Origin: Salinivibrio sharmensis
GTDB taxonomy: Bacteria; Pseudomonadota; Gammaproteobacteria; Enterobacterales; Vibrionaceae
DNA length: 64,000 bases
Assembly: GCF_001995985.1 (NCBI RefSeq)
Contig: NZ_MUFC01000008.1
Coordinates: 1,249 to 65,248, forward strand
Direction of reading: 5' to 3'
Below are positions 27,305 through 37,300 of this stretch, piece after piece. How positions within the stretch are numbered: position 1 is the first letter of the stretch; every line of letters starts with the position of its first letter. The notes below the pieces were generated by a model. The model ran no database searches. It saw nothing but the letters and a program-made list of their open reading frames with translations, and was not told where the DNA came from. Position numbers and translations under genes: made by a program.

Positions 27305-27398
27305 AAAGCGATCCTTAAGTAAGCCGATCGTTACTGATGGCTTTGTGAATGCGATCAAAGTTTACGCACTTCAGATCCAGAATTTATTTGCATTATAA

Positions 27399-27414
27399 GC
27401 TAAAACGATTCAGC
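27399..27414. promoter_or_regulatory. Cra operator O1
   Basis: GCTAAAACGATTCAGC matches the Cra consensus GCTGAAWCGNTTCAGC at all but one position. It lies 95 bp upstream of the cra start and 22 bp centre-to-centre from O2, placing both on one face of the helix. Confidence 0.8.
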
Positions 27415-27420
27415 CTTAAA

Positions 27421-27436
27421 GCTGAAAGGTTTCAGC
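27421..27436. promoter_or_regulatory. Cra operator O2
   Basis: GCTGAAAGGTTTCAGC is a near-perfect palindrome and close Cra match, with one non-consensus central base. It is two helical turns from O1, which favours cooperative binding near the cra promoter. Confidence 0.8.
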
Positions 27437-27547
27437 TTATGTCAATTATTGGCGGCTGATCTCAAGATGCTGGAAAGACGATGCGGCTTATCTCTTCCTG
27501 CGCTTATAAGTGAAAGAGGTTGACCAAACGCCGGGAGCGATTTCTAT

Positions 27548-27591
27548 CGCTTTACCTAAAAGCTGAATCGTTTCAGTTTTTAGGTAAAGCG
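27548..27591. promoter_or_regulatory. 44-bp palindrome containing Cra operator O3
   Basis: GCTGAATCGTTTCAGT (27562-27577) is the best Cra match on the fruB side. It is the centre of a longer inverted repeat: the left arm from CGCTTTACCTAAAA (27548) mirrors the right arm ending TTTTAGGTAAAGCG (27591), 20 bp per arm with one mismatch. It ends 140 nt before fruB. Between O2 and this element, and on to 27731, I see no gene. Confidence 0.8.
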
Positions 27592-27731
27592 AATGTGGCA
27601 AGTCAAACGTGAACACTGCCAATGAACGGTGACTTGCAACCAACCAATATGTCCGCCATGTCTTAGTGATACTGATGTGGCCGACGACAACATCAACCCG
27701 TGCCGCGGCACTGAAAAAGAGGAACGACCTC

Positions 27732-28901
27732 ATGTTGGCACTTAACGTACACGATATTCATATGCAGCAACACGCGGCGTCTAAGCACGAGGCTATCAAA
27801 GCCATGGCCGCAGCACTCACCCAAAAAGGGCTAGTCGAAGCGGGCTATCAAGACGGTATGCTGGCGCGTGAAGCCCAAACCAGTACCTATCTGGGCAACG
27901 GTATTGCCATCCCGCATGGCACAACGGATACCCGCGATCAAGTTAAACAAACAGGGGTACAAGTGTTTCATTTTCCTCAGGGTGTTGACTGGGGAGAGGG
28001 AACCCTCGCTTACGTGGCCATTGGTATCGCCGCCAAATCAGATGAACACTTGAGTATCTTACGTCAGTTGACGCGTGTGCTGTCACAAGACGGCATAGAG
28101 CAACAACTAAAAACGGCGTCGGCGGCAGAGCAACTGGTTGCGTTGCTCAATGGGCAAACGGCGGATACTCAGGCCTTCACCTTTAGCAGCGACATGGTGT
28201 TAACTGGCTTTCCAGCGTCAGATATCACCACCTTGCAAGCCGTGGGCGCGGGATTGCTCAAAAATCATCATTGTTTAGATAGCGATGGCGTAAGCCAAGC
28301 CGTCGCTGGCCAGCCGGTGCACCTTGGTGAAGGGCATTGGTTGCTCGGTGTGAGAGACGGTGTGCTGCAGAGCGGGTTGTCGTTGGTCATGCCTGCGACG
28401 TCATTGTCTCACCAATCCCAGTCGGTCAGTGCGCTTTGGTGTGTCGCAGCCAACAACCGTGCGCATCTTCCTGTGCTCAATACCTTGATGCAATGGAAGC
28501 TTGATAAACAACTGGCGGCATCTGGCCGTTACTCGCCACAAGCGCTGGTTGATGCGTTGTCTGCTGAACCCGCGCCCGCACAACCTCATACAGCGGCGCC
28601 GTCTGAAGCGCCCACCGCAGAGGGGCCAACAGGCCTGTATACGGTGACGAATGCCCATGGTTTGCACGCTCGTCCTGGGGCGATGTTGGTCAATACGGCG
28701 AAAAAATTCAGTGCTGATATACAGGTTGCCAACGCTTCCACCCAGTCGGCGCCGGTTAACGCAAAAAGCTTGATGAAAGTGATCGCGCTTGGGGTGAAGC
28801 ATGGACACCAGTTACAGTTTTCCGCCCAAGGAAGCGACGCCGAACAAGCGATTACGGCACTGGGTGATGCCATTAAAGATGGGTTGGGAGAGAACGCATG
28901 A
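27732..28901 (+). CDS. fruB: Fructose PTS diphosphoryl-transfer protein (EIIA-M-HPr)
   Basis: The product has 389 residues (E. coli FruB 376). The N-terminal EIIA-Fru domain has GIAIPHGT with phospho-accepting H62. A central M domain (about 150-285) is followed by a Pro/Ala linker (EPAPAQPHTAAPSEAP). The C-terminal HPr-like domain has HGLHARPGAM with H312. It carries phosphate from Enzyme I to FruA without needing HPr. AGAGGAA precedes ATG 27732. The stop overlaps the fruK start (ATGA). Confidence 0.95.
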   Translation: MLALNVHDIHMQQHAASKHEAIKAMAAALTQKGLVEAGYQDGMLAREAQTSTYLGNGIAIPHGTTDTRDQVKQTGVQVFHFPQGVDWGEGTLAYVAIGIAAKSDEHLSILRQLTRVLSQDGIEQQLKTASAAEQLVALLNGQTADTQAFTFSSDMVLTGFPASDITTLQAVGAGLLKNHHCLDSDGVSQAVAGQPVHLGEGHWLLGVRDGVLQSGLSLVMPATSLSHQSQSVSALWCVAANNRAHLPVLNTLMQWKLDKQLAASGRYSPQALVDALSAEPAPAQPHTAAPSEAPTAEGPTGLYTVTNAHGLHARPGAMLVNTAKKFSADIQVANASTQSAPVNAKSLMKVIALGVKHGHQLQFSAQGSDAEQAITALGDAIKDGLGENA

Positions 28902-29854
28902 GTGCCATTCTGACCGTAACCTTCAATCCCGCACTCGACATGACAGGCTCAGTCAGTGCGTTGCAGCCTGGTGATGTCAATTTGGTGCAAAACTATACAC
29001 TGCACCCGGCGGGAAAAGGCGTCAATGTCGCACGTGTTTTAACGGATTTGGGCGCGACGGTCGCAGCGTCAGGCTTTCTTGGCGCAGATAACCAAGACCC
29101 ATTTGCCCACCTTTTTACCGAGCACGGCATTGCCGATCACTTTTTGCGTGTGCCGGGGGTTAGCCGCACCAACGTCAAGCTGGTTGAAAAAGCGGGACGT
29201 GTCACTGATTTGAATTTTCCTGGTATGGCGGTTGAACAGGCCGATATTGAGGCATTGACGGCGCGCTTGCTTAGTCTGGCTGAGCACCATGAGTGGATCG
29301 TACTTGCGGGCAGTTTACCTCCCGGTGTCTCGACCGAGCAGTTGACCGCTTGGATCACCACCTTGCGCGATGCAGGGAAAAAAGTGGTTGTCGATACCAG
29401 TCAGCATGCCTTACGCGCAGCCGTTGAGGCAACCCCTTGGTTGGTTAAGCCCAATGAAGCTGAACTGGCGCAATGCCTCAACGCGCCCATCAGTAATGAG
29501 CAAGCAGTGTTGCTGGCACGCGGGGAGCAATTGTTTAACCAGGGTATCGCGAATGTGGTTATTTCTCGTGGCGTCGATGGGGTGCTTTGGCGCGATAAGG
29601 AAGGCTGGCTTAAGGCTGTGGCGCCCGCGCAATCTGTGGTGAGTACCGTTGGTGCGGGAGATTCTCTAGTGGCAGGGCTGGTATCAGGATGCCAGGCAGG
29701 CCTAAGCAAAGAGGCGGCGCTGTGTCGCGCGGTCGCAATCTCTGCGCTTGCTGTCACCCAAGTAGGGGTCGGCGTGCGCAATAGTGAAGACGTGAATCAA
29801 CTAATCAAACAAATCAGCGTGTCGCCTGTTGAGCTGTCAGTGCACGCGGAATAA
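28898..29854 (+). CDS. fruK: 1-phosphofructokinase
   Basis: This is a 318-residue PfkB-family kinase. The first signature is HPAGKGVNVARVLTDLG near residues 33-49; the second holds STVGAGDSLVAGL with catalytic base D255. It converts fructose 1-phosphate to fructose 1,6-bisphosphate in the cytoplasm and so also removes the Cra effector. It is translationally coupled to fruB by a 4-nt overlap and followed after 9 nt by fruA. Confidence 0.96.
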   Translation: MSAILTVTFNPALDMTGSVSALQPGDVNLVQNYTLHPAGKGVNVARVLTDLGATVAASGFLGADNQDPFAHLFTEHGIADHFLRVPGVSRTNVKLVEKAGRVTDLNFPGMAVEQADIEALTARLLSLAEHHEWIVLAGSLPPGVSTEQLTAWITTLRDAGKKVVVDTSQHALRAAVEATPWLVKPNEAELAQCLNAPISNEQAVLLARGEQLFNQGIANVVISRGVDGVLWRDKEGWLKAVAPAQSVVSTVGAGDSLVAGLVSGCQAGLSKEAALCRAVAISALAVTQVGVGVRNSEDVNQLIKQISVSPVELSVHAE

Positions 29855-29863
29855 AACCAATCC

Positions 29864-31609
29864 ATGAGTGGGGTAAAAGGTATGAATCTGGTGATTGTGA
29901 CGGCGTGCCCAAGTGGCGTCGCCAATACCGTAATCGCGGCTGGGCTGTTAGAAAAGGCCGTGATGTTAAAAGGATGGACGGCACAGATAGAGTGTCAGTC
30001 TAGTGTACAACCAACACAGGCGGTCTCGACTGCCGATATTGAAAACGCTGACCGTGTTCTCTTGGTCGGTGAGCCAAAAGAGTCGGCTCGCTTTAACGGC
30101 AAGCCTGTCTATCAAGTCAGCTTGAATGAGGTGATGGCCGATACCCAAGCAGTATTGGATGCAGTGGCGAATCATGCGCAGCCTTATTACGCGAAGGCGC
30201 AAAGCGAGAGCAACACTGTCAGCATCGTGGGTATTACCGCCTGTCCTACCGGTGTTGCGCATACCTTTATGGCCGCTGAAGCGATTGAAGAAGCCGCGAA
30301 GGCAAAAGGCTACCAGGTTAAAATAGAGACACGTGGTTCGGTAGGTGCGAAAAATGCATTAACAGATGAGGAAATTGAAGCGGCGGATCTCGTCTTTATC
30401 GCGGCGGATATTGAGGTCGACTTGAGCCGGTTTGCGGGTAAACGTTTATACAAAACCAGTACGGGCACGGCGTTGAAAAAAGCGTCGCAGACGATCGATG
30501 ATGCGCTTGCTAACGCAGAGGTCTATCAAACAACGCAAGCGAGTTCATCGAGCGGCAGTGCTAAGCAAGGTGAACGCACAGGTGTCTATAAGCACTTGAT
30601 GACAGGCGTATCACATATGCTCCCTCTGGTCGTCGCCGGCGGGTTGGCTATCGCGCTTTCGTTTGTCTTTGGCATCGAGGCATTCAAAGAAGAAGGGACG
30701 CTTGCGGCGGCATTAATGCAAATTGGTGGCGGCAGTGCGTTCGCGCTGATGGTACCGGTATTGGCCGGGTTTATTGCCTTCTCAATTGCAGATCGCCCTG
30801 GTCTGGCGCCCGGCTTGATTGGTGGTATGCTTGCCGCGTCTACCGGAGCAGGCTTTTTAGGCGGCATATTGGCAGGCTTTATTGCCGGCTACAGTGCCAA
30901 ATTTGTGGCAGACAAAGTCAGTTTGCCGGCCTCAATGGAAGCCCTTAAACCCATTCTGGTGATCCCTTTATTAGCCAGTTTGTTTACCGGTTTGGTGATG
31001 ATTTACATCGTTGGTGGCCCTGTCTCTGTTGCCATGGAAAGTCTTACCAGCTTCTTACAGGGGATGAACTCGACCAATGCGGTGATCCTTGGCGTGGTCT
31101 TGGGTGCGATGATGTGCTTTGACCTTGGCGGTCCAGTCAACAAAGCGGCGTATACCTTTGGCGTCGGCCTGATTGAAAGTGGTACTTATATGCCGATGGC
31201 AGCGATCATGGCGGCCGGTATGGTACCAGCACTCGGTATGGGATTATCAACCTTCTTAGCGAAGCGTAAATTCAATGATGCGGAGCAAGAGGCGGGTAAA
31301 GCATCGTTTGTGCTCGGACTTTGCTTTATTTCAGAAGGGGCGATTCCCTTTGCGGCCAAAGACCCAATGCGAGTGATCCCATCGTGTATCGCAGGTGGTG
31401 CGCTGACAGGCGCGATATCTATGCTAATTGGGGCAAAGCTGATGGCACCACACGGTGGTCTTTTCGTGCTGTTAATCCCGAATGCCATCAGTCCGGTGTT
31501 TATGTATCTGGCAGCCATTGCTGCAGGTACGCTAGTAACCGGTCTGGTATATGCGGTGCTTAAGCCAGTCAGTCAGCCTTCACCACTGACGGCCGCCGAG
31601 CAATCATAA
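29864..31609 (+). CDS. fruA: Fructose-specific PTS EIIB'BC component
   Basis: The product has 581 residues (E. coli FruA 563). There are two tandem EIIB modules: B' with TACPSGVANT (C15) and B with TACPTGVAHTF, whose C127 should be the phosphorylated residue. A linker (about 215-245) leads to a roughly 330-residue EIIC domain with eight to ten membrane helices, including GGPVNKAAYTFGVGLIE and FISEGAIPFAAKDP. It imports and phosphorylates fructose to fructose 1-phosphate. Starts at 29864 and 29882 (residue 7) are both possible. It is the last gene of the fru operon, followed by a terminator. Confidence 0.95.
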   Translation: MSGVKGMNLVIVTACPSGVANTVIAAGLLEKAVMLKGWTAQIECQSSVQPTQAVSTADIENADRVLLVGEPKESARFNGKPVYQVSLNEVMADTQAVLDAVANHAQPYYAKAQSESNTVSIVGITACPTGVAHTFMAAEAIEEAAKAKGYQVKIETRGSVGAKNALTDEEIEAADLVFIAADIEVDLSRFAGKRLYKTSTGTALKKASQTIDDALANAEVYQTTQASSSSGSAKQGERTGVYKHLMTGVSHMLPLVVAGGLAIALSFVFGIEAFKEEGTLAAALMQIGGGSAFALMVPVLAGFIAFSIADRPGLAPGLIGGMLAASTGAGFLGGILAGFIAGYSAKFVADKVSLPASMEALKPILVIPLLASLFTGLVMIYIVGGPVSVAMESLTSFLQGMNSTNAVILGVVLGAMMCFDLGGPVNKAAYTFGVGLIESGTYMPMAAIMAAGMVPALGMGLSTFLAKRKFNDAEQEAGKASFVLGLCFISEGAIPFAAKDPMRVIPSCIAGGALTGAISMLIGAKLMAPHGGLFVLLIPNAISPVFMYLAAIAAGTLVTGLVYAVLKPVSQPSPLTAAEQS

Positions 31610-31645
31610 CCAGGTTTTTTCTGGAACAAGCGGATACACCAATAA

Positions 31646-31667
31646 AAAAGGCCCATTTGGGCCTTTT
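31646..31667. terminator. Bidirectional terminator between fruA and the GAPDH gene
   Basis: AAAAGGCCC (31646-31654), ATTT loop, GGGCCTTTT (31659-31667). T tracts flank it on both strands, so it can end both convergent units. Confidence 0.88.
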
Positions 31668-31680
31668 CGTTTTGTCAGTC

Positions 31681-33129
31681 TTAAGAAAGCGTTTCTGGCT
31701 CGGGAACCATCGGATAGCGAACTCCCATCATCTGCTCCATACAGTGAACCACCTGACAGCTATAACCGAATTCGTTGTCGTACCAAATATAAAGCACGCA
31801 ACGGTTTCCTTCGGCGATTGTCGCTTGACTGTCCACGACGCCGGCAAAGCGCGATCCCACCAAGTCACTCGATACTAATTCCGTCGACTGGGTAAAGTCT
31901 ATTTGCCCCGATAGCGGCGAGTACAGGGCAACGTCTTGCAAGTAGGCGTTTATTTCATCTTTATGGGTTGGATTATCCAAGTTTAAATTGGCAATAGCCA
32001 TAGAGACATTTGGGGTGGGTACACGCACTGAGTTACCGGTCAATTTACCTTTAAGCTCAGGCAGTGCTTTGGCAACAGCACTCGCGGCACCGGTAGACGT
32101 GAGTACCATATTCAAAGACGCAGATCGACCACGACGATCGCCTTTGTGGTAATTATCAATCAGGTTTTGATCATTGGTAAACGAGTGAACTGTCTCAATG
32201 TGTCCACCATCAATGCCAAATTTATCGTGCATGGCTTTGAGCACGGGTGTGATGGCATTGGTGGTACAGCTAGCGGCAGAGATAATTCGATCATCGTCGT
32301 TAATCACGTCATGATTGACACCGAATACGACATTTTTAAGTTCGCCTTTGCCCGGCGCGGTGAGAAGGACTTTCTTGGCGCCTTTGCTGTCAAGATGTTG
32401 ACTCAGACCTTCTTCATCCCGCCACATGCCTGTGTTATCGACCACCAGTGCATCATGAATGCCGAATTGGGTGTAATCGACTTCCGTTGGGTTATTGGCA
32501 TAAATCACTTGGATAAAATTACCATTGGCAATCATTGCGTTGCGCGATTCATCAACGGTAATGCTGCCATTGAATGGGCCGTGGACAGAGTCACGGCGCA
32601 GTAGGCTGGCGCGCTTTTCCAGATCGCCGTCTTTTCCGCCGCGCACCACGATAGCGCGTAAACGTAAGGGGTAGCCGGGGCCGCTTTTTTCAATCAGCAA
32701 GCGCGCGAGTAGGCGACCGATACGGCCAAAGCCATAAAGTACCACGTCTTTAGGATCAACGCCGTTCCCCGTTCCTAGCAAATGGCCAAGCTGGCTATGA
32801 AGAAAATCAGGGATGCCATTCTCACTGTCATGCTGTTGCCAGTAAGTCCAAGCAAGCTGACCGATATCGATTTTACTGGGAGCAAGATCTAATTCAGCCA
32901 TTACTTCGATCAATGGCAAAGTTTGGCTGGGCGATAAGGTGCCCCCAGTATAGCGGCGCGCCACGCGGTGCGCCTTAATGATATCAATGGTGCTAGCGTT
33001 GATCAGTTGACGACCAAACAGTTGGATTTCGACGCCTTTTTGGCGATAAAGCTGGCTAAGCAGCGGATACATGGTTTCAGAGTGAGTTTGACTGGTTTGC
33101 CAATCGAGTAGGTAGCTTTCTGGACTCAT
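31681..33129 (-). CDS. Glyceraldehyde-3-phosphate dehydrogenase, long form with N-terminal extension
   Basis: The product has 482 residues; classic GapA has about 330. Residues about 1-130 are an extra, mainly helical domain (SYLLDWQTSQTHSETMYPLL onward). The Rossmann fold then begins at VVLYGFGRIGRLLARLL, with the catalytic Cys in SAASCTTNAI at C288, the family HSFTNDQNLIDNYHKGDRRGRSAS region (in part) and C-terminal WYDNEFGYSCQVVH. Similar 470-490-residue enzymes occur in Vibrio and Shewanella. All catalytic elements are present; the cofactor preference and direction are not evident. ATG 33129 has AAAGG upstream. It lies next to the fru operon but is convergent and has its own unit. Confidence 0.9.
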   Translation of the reverse strand: MSPESYLLDWQTSQTHSETMYPLLSQLYRQKGVEIQLFGRQLINASTIDIIKAHRVARRYTGGTLSPSQTLPLIEVMAELDLAPSKIDIGQLAWTYWQQHDSENGIPDFLHSQLGHLLGTGNGVDPKDVVLYGFGRIGRLLARLLIEKSGPGYPLRLRAIVVRGGKDGDLEKRASLLRRDSVHGPFNGSITVDESRNAMIANGNFIQVIYANNPTEVDYTQFGIHDALVVDNTGMWRDEEGLSQHLDSKGAKKVLLTAPGKGELKNVVFGVNHDVINDDDRIISAASCTTNAITPVLKAMHDKFGIDGGHIETVHSFTNDQNLIDNYHKGDRRGRSASLNMVLTSTGAASAVAKALPELKGKLTGNSVRVPTPNVSMAIANLNLDNPTHKDEINAYLQDVALYSPLSGQIDFTQSTELVSSDLVGSRFAGVVDSQATIAEGNRCVLYIWYDNEFGYSCQVVHCMEQMMGVRYPMVPEPETLS

Positions 33130-33534
33130 GAATCGACCTTTTTCACGAATGATAGTGGGTGGGCAGGGTGCCCAGTAGGGTATTTGGCTGATCGTCGCCA
33201 GCCTTTTGATTTTGCCGCGCAGTCTAAATGATGCGGAATTATTCACCTACTAAAAAAAAGTGGGCAGAGATAAAGACTTATGACGGTGAGAGGTGGGGGA
33301 ACGACGGCCACGCTATCTATAAAGTGCGATCAAGGTTTTAACTTATATGAAACAAATTACATTGGACACATATAACTGTGAAGTGCTTCGCTCGTTGAGT
33401 TATCTTAATAATTAGCAAGAAAAAAGTAAGCAAAGAGAAAAGAAAACACAAGTTACACAGGCCTTTGCAGCGAAGCTTTACAAATCGATAGCAACTTGTG
33501 TTTATGTCTTAGCGACAGTAAAAGGAGAGAGGCG
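33130..33534. other. 405-nt gap between the GAPDH and DUF3334 genes
   Basis: No gene is visible. It should contain the GAPDH promoter (right of 33129) and holds the long inverted repeat at 33444-33503. The rest is A/T-rich with no recognised operator. Confidence 0.5.
33444..33503 (-). terminator. Long-range hairpin with U-rich tail, after the DUF3334 gene
   Basis: AAACACAAGTT (33444-33454) is the exact reverse complement of AACTTGTGTTT (33493-33503), with 38 nt between. On the minus strand the hairpin is followed by TCTTTTCTCTTTG. It starts about 30 nt past the DUF3334 stop. It may be a terminator with a large apical region or the 3' part of a small RNA. Confidence 0.45.
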
Positions 33535-34221
33535 CTAAATCCCTAGCTCGTCAAGTAAGTCGTTACTGCCGCTGTCTTTTTTATCGTTTTTGTCGTTAGA
33601 CTTTTCTTCCAATTGACGAACCGTTTCTGCTTCCAGAATGGAATCAGGATCAACCTCTTCCCCTTCTTCAAAGTCCTGAAGCTGAATAAATTCGGTACGC
33701 TCCATGGCAAGCTCAAGATAGAAGATATTGTTGTGCTCAGTGGTAAAGCTCACGCGGCGTGCCTGTGGCTTGTCGATATTGCTATCGACTGACACGGTAA
33801 TATTTTTGTTAACCGCCATCATCTTCGGTTGGTTTTGGGTGATAGAGGTTTGAATTGAACGCTTAATCTTACCGGTGAAATCGCCAATAATCTGGTTCAT
33901 CAGTTCACCGAGCACATCGCCCACTTCATCCGCGGTGTGTAAGCTGGCTAACTCTTCTTCGGGGATCCCCATATGTTGCATGTAATTGCTGTAAATCTCT
34001 AACGCTGCGGCGGAGGAGAAGTTGATCACAACAAGGCCAGAGAAGCCGCCATCAAATAGTACAAAACAGCCGAGGTCAGGCTTGAGACTGGTTTTGGCAA
34101 TTTTTTGCACCATGGCTGCATGGTGTACGGGAGAGTCAGTCGCTTTGGTGAGTACTGCCGTGGCGGACTGACACAGTTTGAGCAGAATGTCCTCGGAGGT
34201 GACTACTTTGGTTTTTCTCAT
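33535..34221 (-). CDS. DUF3334 family protein, CheX-like
   Basis: This is a 228-residue soluble protein. Residues about 45-150 resemble a CheC/CheX-type fold, with DEVGDVLGELMNQIIGDFTG matching the E-x2-N helix pattern of CheX phosphatases. The tail is acidic and charged (EEGEEVDPDSILEAE, then a Lys/Asp-rich segment ending LLDELGI). The family is common in Vibrionaceae and has no firm function; a CheY-P phosphatase or chemotaxis adaptor is an inference from fold. It lies 128 nt downstream of a hybrid histidine kinase on the same strand. Confidence 0.7.
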   Translation of the reverse strand: MRKTKVVTSEDILLKLCQSATAVLTKATDSPVHHAAMVQKIAKTSLKPDLGCFVLFDGGFSGLVVINFSSAAALEIYSNYMQHMGIPEEELASLHTADEVGDVLGELMNQIIGDFTGKIKRSIQTSITQNQPKMMAVNKNITVSVDSNIDKPQARRVSFTTEHNNIFYLELAMERTEFIQLQDFEEGEEVDPDSILEAETVRQLEEKSNDKNDKKDSGSNDLLDELGI

Positions 34222-34349
34222 TATTCACTACCGTCATGGTTGATAAAACTTACTGTCAGTGTGGCACTGGATTGCGCGATTTGTACACCGATTTTCCGGA
34301 TATCCGGATAAGGGATCACATTCATCTGTCTGTGACTGCCTATATTGGG

Positions 34350-37300
34350 TCATTGAGGGTCACGCGGTAATACCTCCAGCAAGTGATCCAGTGCTGTGTC
34401 GATACGGGCTAATGCCTGAACAAGTGCTTCTGTTTGCTGATTGTTAGCGGCTTGCTCGGCCTCAAGACAGGCCTGGTGAAGCGCCGTCGCACCAATACTG
34501 CCTGCTGCCGATTTTTGTTTATGGGCCGCGTCTTTTAATGCGTTCCAATCCTCAAACGGTGGGTGTGATTGCACCAGCGCTTTCAAGCTAGGGACGCTAC
34601 GTTTGAGAAAAACATTCACAATGTCTTGATAGGCGTGTTGCTGTCCGCCATATAAGCGATCGATCACACTAGCGTCGAGCGTGAGTGTCTCGGTTGCGAA
34701 GGGCGCCTGCTGTGTGGGGCGAGGTGTCGGTTGCGTGGTTGGATGAGGGCGATTAATCCAATACGTCAACCGCTCGTTAAGCGGGTCGAGTTCAATCGGT
34801 TTGGTGATATAGTCGTCCATTCCCGCTTCAAAGCATCGTGTTTCTTCGCCACTGAGCGCATTGGCGGTAATGGCGATAATCGGCACCCAGCGAGATGTTC
34901 GCTGCATTTCACGCAGCGCAGCGGTTAACGTATAGCCATCTTTGTTGGGCATATGGCAGTCGGTAAGGACAAGATCCACCTGATGGTGTTGATATGCCGC
35001 GAGTGCTTGATCACCATCATCCGCCATCACCACCTCATAGCCGAGATAATGGAGTTGCTGGGTGAGTACCTGTTGGTTCGTGAGGTTATCTTCTGCGACT
35101 AAAATACACCCGCGAGTGCGTTCGGGATCGCGTGTTTTGGCTTCTGCCTCGTCGGGAAGAGACAACATAGCGTCAGATTCCGCCAACATACTGATATCGG
35201 GACTTTCAAGCCCAAGGCATACGCGTAGACCGTGGACCAGACGACGATAGGTTAATGGTGAGGCAAACAGTTCTACGATGCGTTTATCAGGGTGGGTTGC
35301 CAGCGATAAGGTATGTTTGAGCGCAATCACATGATCGACAGCGCGTTCAGCGATTAATGTGCTTGGTTCGGCGTGGGTGGTAATCAATAACCGGTGTGTG
35401 GCCAGTTGCTTGTCCGCCTTCGACGGCGATGAATCATGGTGATAAGCGATATCCAAGTGCTCTAGATAGCGGCACACCGCGTGATTGAGGGCGTTTTGAG
35501 GAATATCCACTTCAACCGATAATTGTTGCGCATGCTCGCGAGTAATCGGTCGCTCTGCAGATTCTGCTAATGGGTTTACCGTATATTCGATGCGCACGGT
35601 AAATCGTGTGCCGTTTCCCTGCTCACTCTCAATGTCAATCTCACCGCCGAGGAGGTCGACAATATTCTTACAAATGGCTAAACCGAGCCCTGAGCCTCCA
35701 AACTCTCGGGTGGTAGACGACTCCGCTTGGCTGAATGGCTGGAAGATAGTGTCAAGTTTATCAGGTGCAATGCCGATCCCGTTATCGGTGATGGTAAACA
35801 CCAGCTGTGCTTTGTGTGTCTGTGGGTTATCAATCGCGTCAATATTGACTGTCACAAAACCAGGTTGACGGTGCTGGCCACCAGAGAATTTAATCGCATT
35901 ACCAACCAGATTAAATAGAACTTGCTTCAAGCGGTTGGGATCGCCCACCAGTTGATCGGGGAGGTGAGGGTTAATGAATAGTGACAGCGTCACCTTCCGC
36001 TTGTTGGCATGATGGCTGACGGTATCCATCACTTGCTCTACGGTATCGGACAAAGAAAAGGTGACACGTTCAAATTGCAGCTTTCCGGCCTCGGTGCGAG
36101 AAAAGTCGAGGATGTCGTTAATGATGGAGAGTAGAGAGAGCGCTGATTCACGCACTGTACTAATCAGGCTTTGCTGAGACTGAGTTAATGACGAGCGGCG
36201 AAGCATATCGAGCATCCCTATTACACCATTCATGGGGGTGCGGATTTCGTGACTCATAGTGGCAAGAAATTGTGCTTTGGCGCGAGAGGCACTCTCTGCG
36301 CGCTCTTTTTCAGCCATTAATTGCTCTCGAGCCTGATTACGAGAAATGATATGCGCACGAAATATCACCAGACCATGGGCGATCTTACCGACTTCATCGG
36401 TTCTATCTTGAAAATTACTGGCCGGTGGCGTCATATCGCCAGCCACCAGGCGCTGCATGGAATCGGCGAGTTTGGCAATCGGCTGAGTGAATGTGCGGTA
36501 AATATAAAAGTACATCGCGCCACTGACGAACAAGATAAAAATCAGTAAATAGCCAAGGTTGAGCTGATTTGAGTGGAGTATTGAACGCAAATCAACCATT
36601 GAGCGGGTAACCACTTTTCCTGTCTGTTGTGCGAACGTTGAGAGCGCGTCCTCAAGCGCCTGGTATTCTTGGTCACTCAAGGTTCGCACTGCGGTCATGG
36701 CGCCGACTTTGGCACTGGGCTGATAGTTATTAAAAATGGCGATACCACTGCGCTTTAAACTGGTGAAATGGTGGCGGATGTTGGACAGTTTTTTCAGTGA
36801 GGCAGGGTCGTTGAGCTCGAACTGAGCCAAGGACAGATAGCGCTCGAATGTCGCCATATCTTCCGTAAAGCGTTCTCGGCTACTTTCTCGCCCATCTAAA
36901 TATTGGTTAAGCTCTGTCAGCATATCGCCATTTTCATCGACCAATTCATCAAGATATTGCAACACGGCAAGGTTATCTGGCTGTGTGAGCGATTGTGAGG
37001 CCTTTAATTCGGCAATTAAGTTATCAATCGGTCGCACCACATCAATGGATAGTCGCATTACTTGTTTACGTGCCCATTGCTCAGCGACCGGATCAAACTC
37101 TGTTAAGACTTTTTGATGAGCGATCCGCTGGTAGCGCTCATAAAGCTGGCTAATCAATGAAAGTCGCTGCTCTGCATCGGGTTTTATCTCACGTAGGCGC
37201 GCCAGTAATTGTTCAAAATCTTGCTGACTTTCTAGAAAAACCGCGAGCGATTCATGACGGCCCATGACATATTTGAGCATGCTGGCATTCATATCACTGG

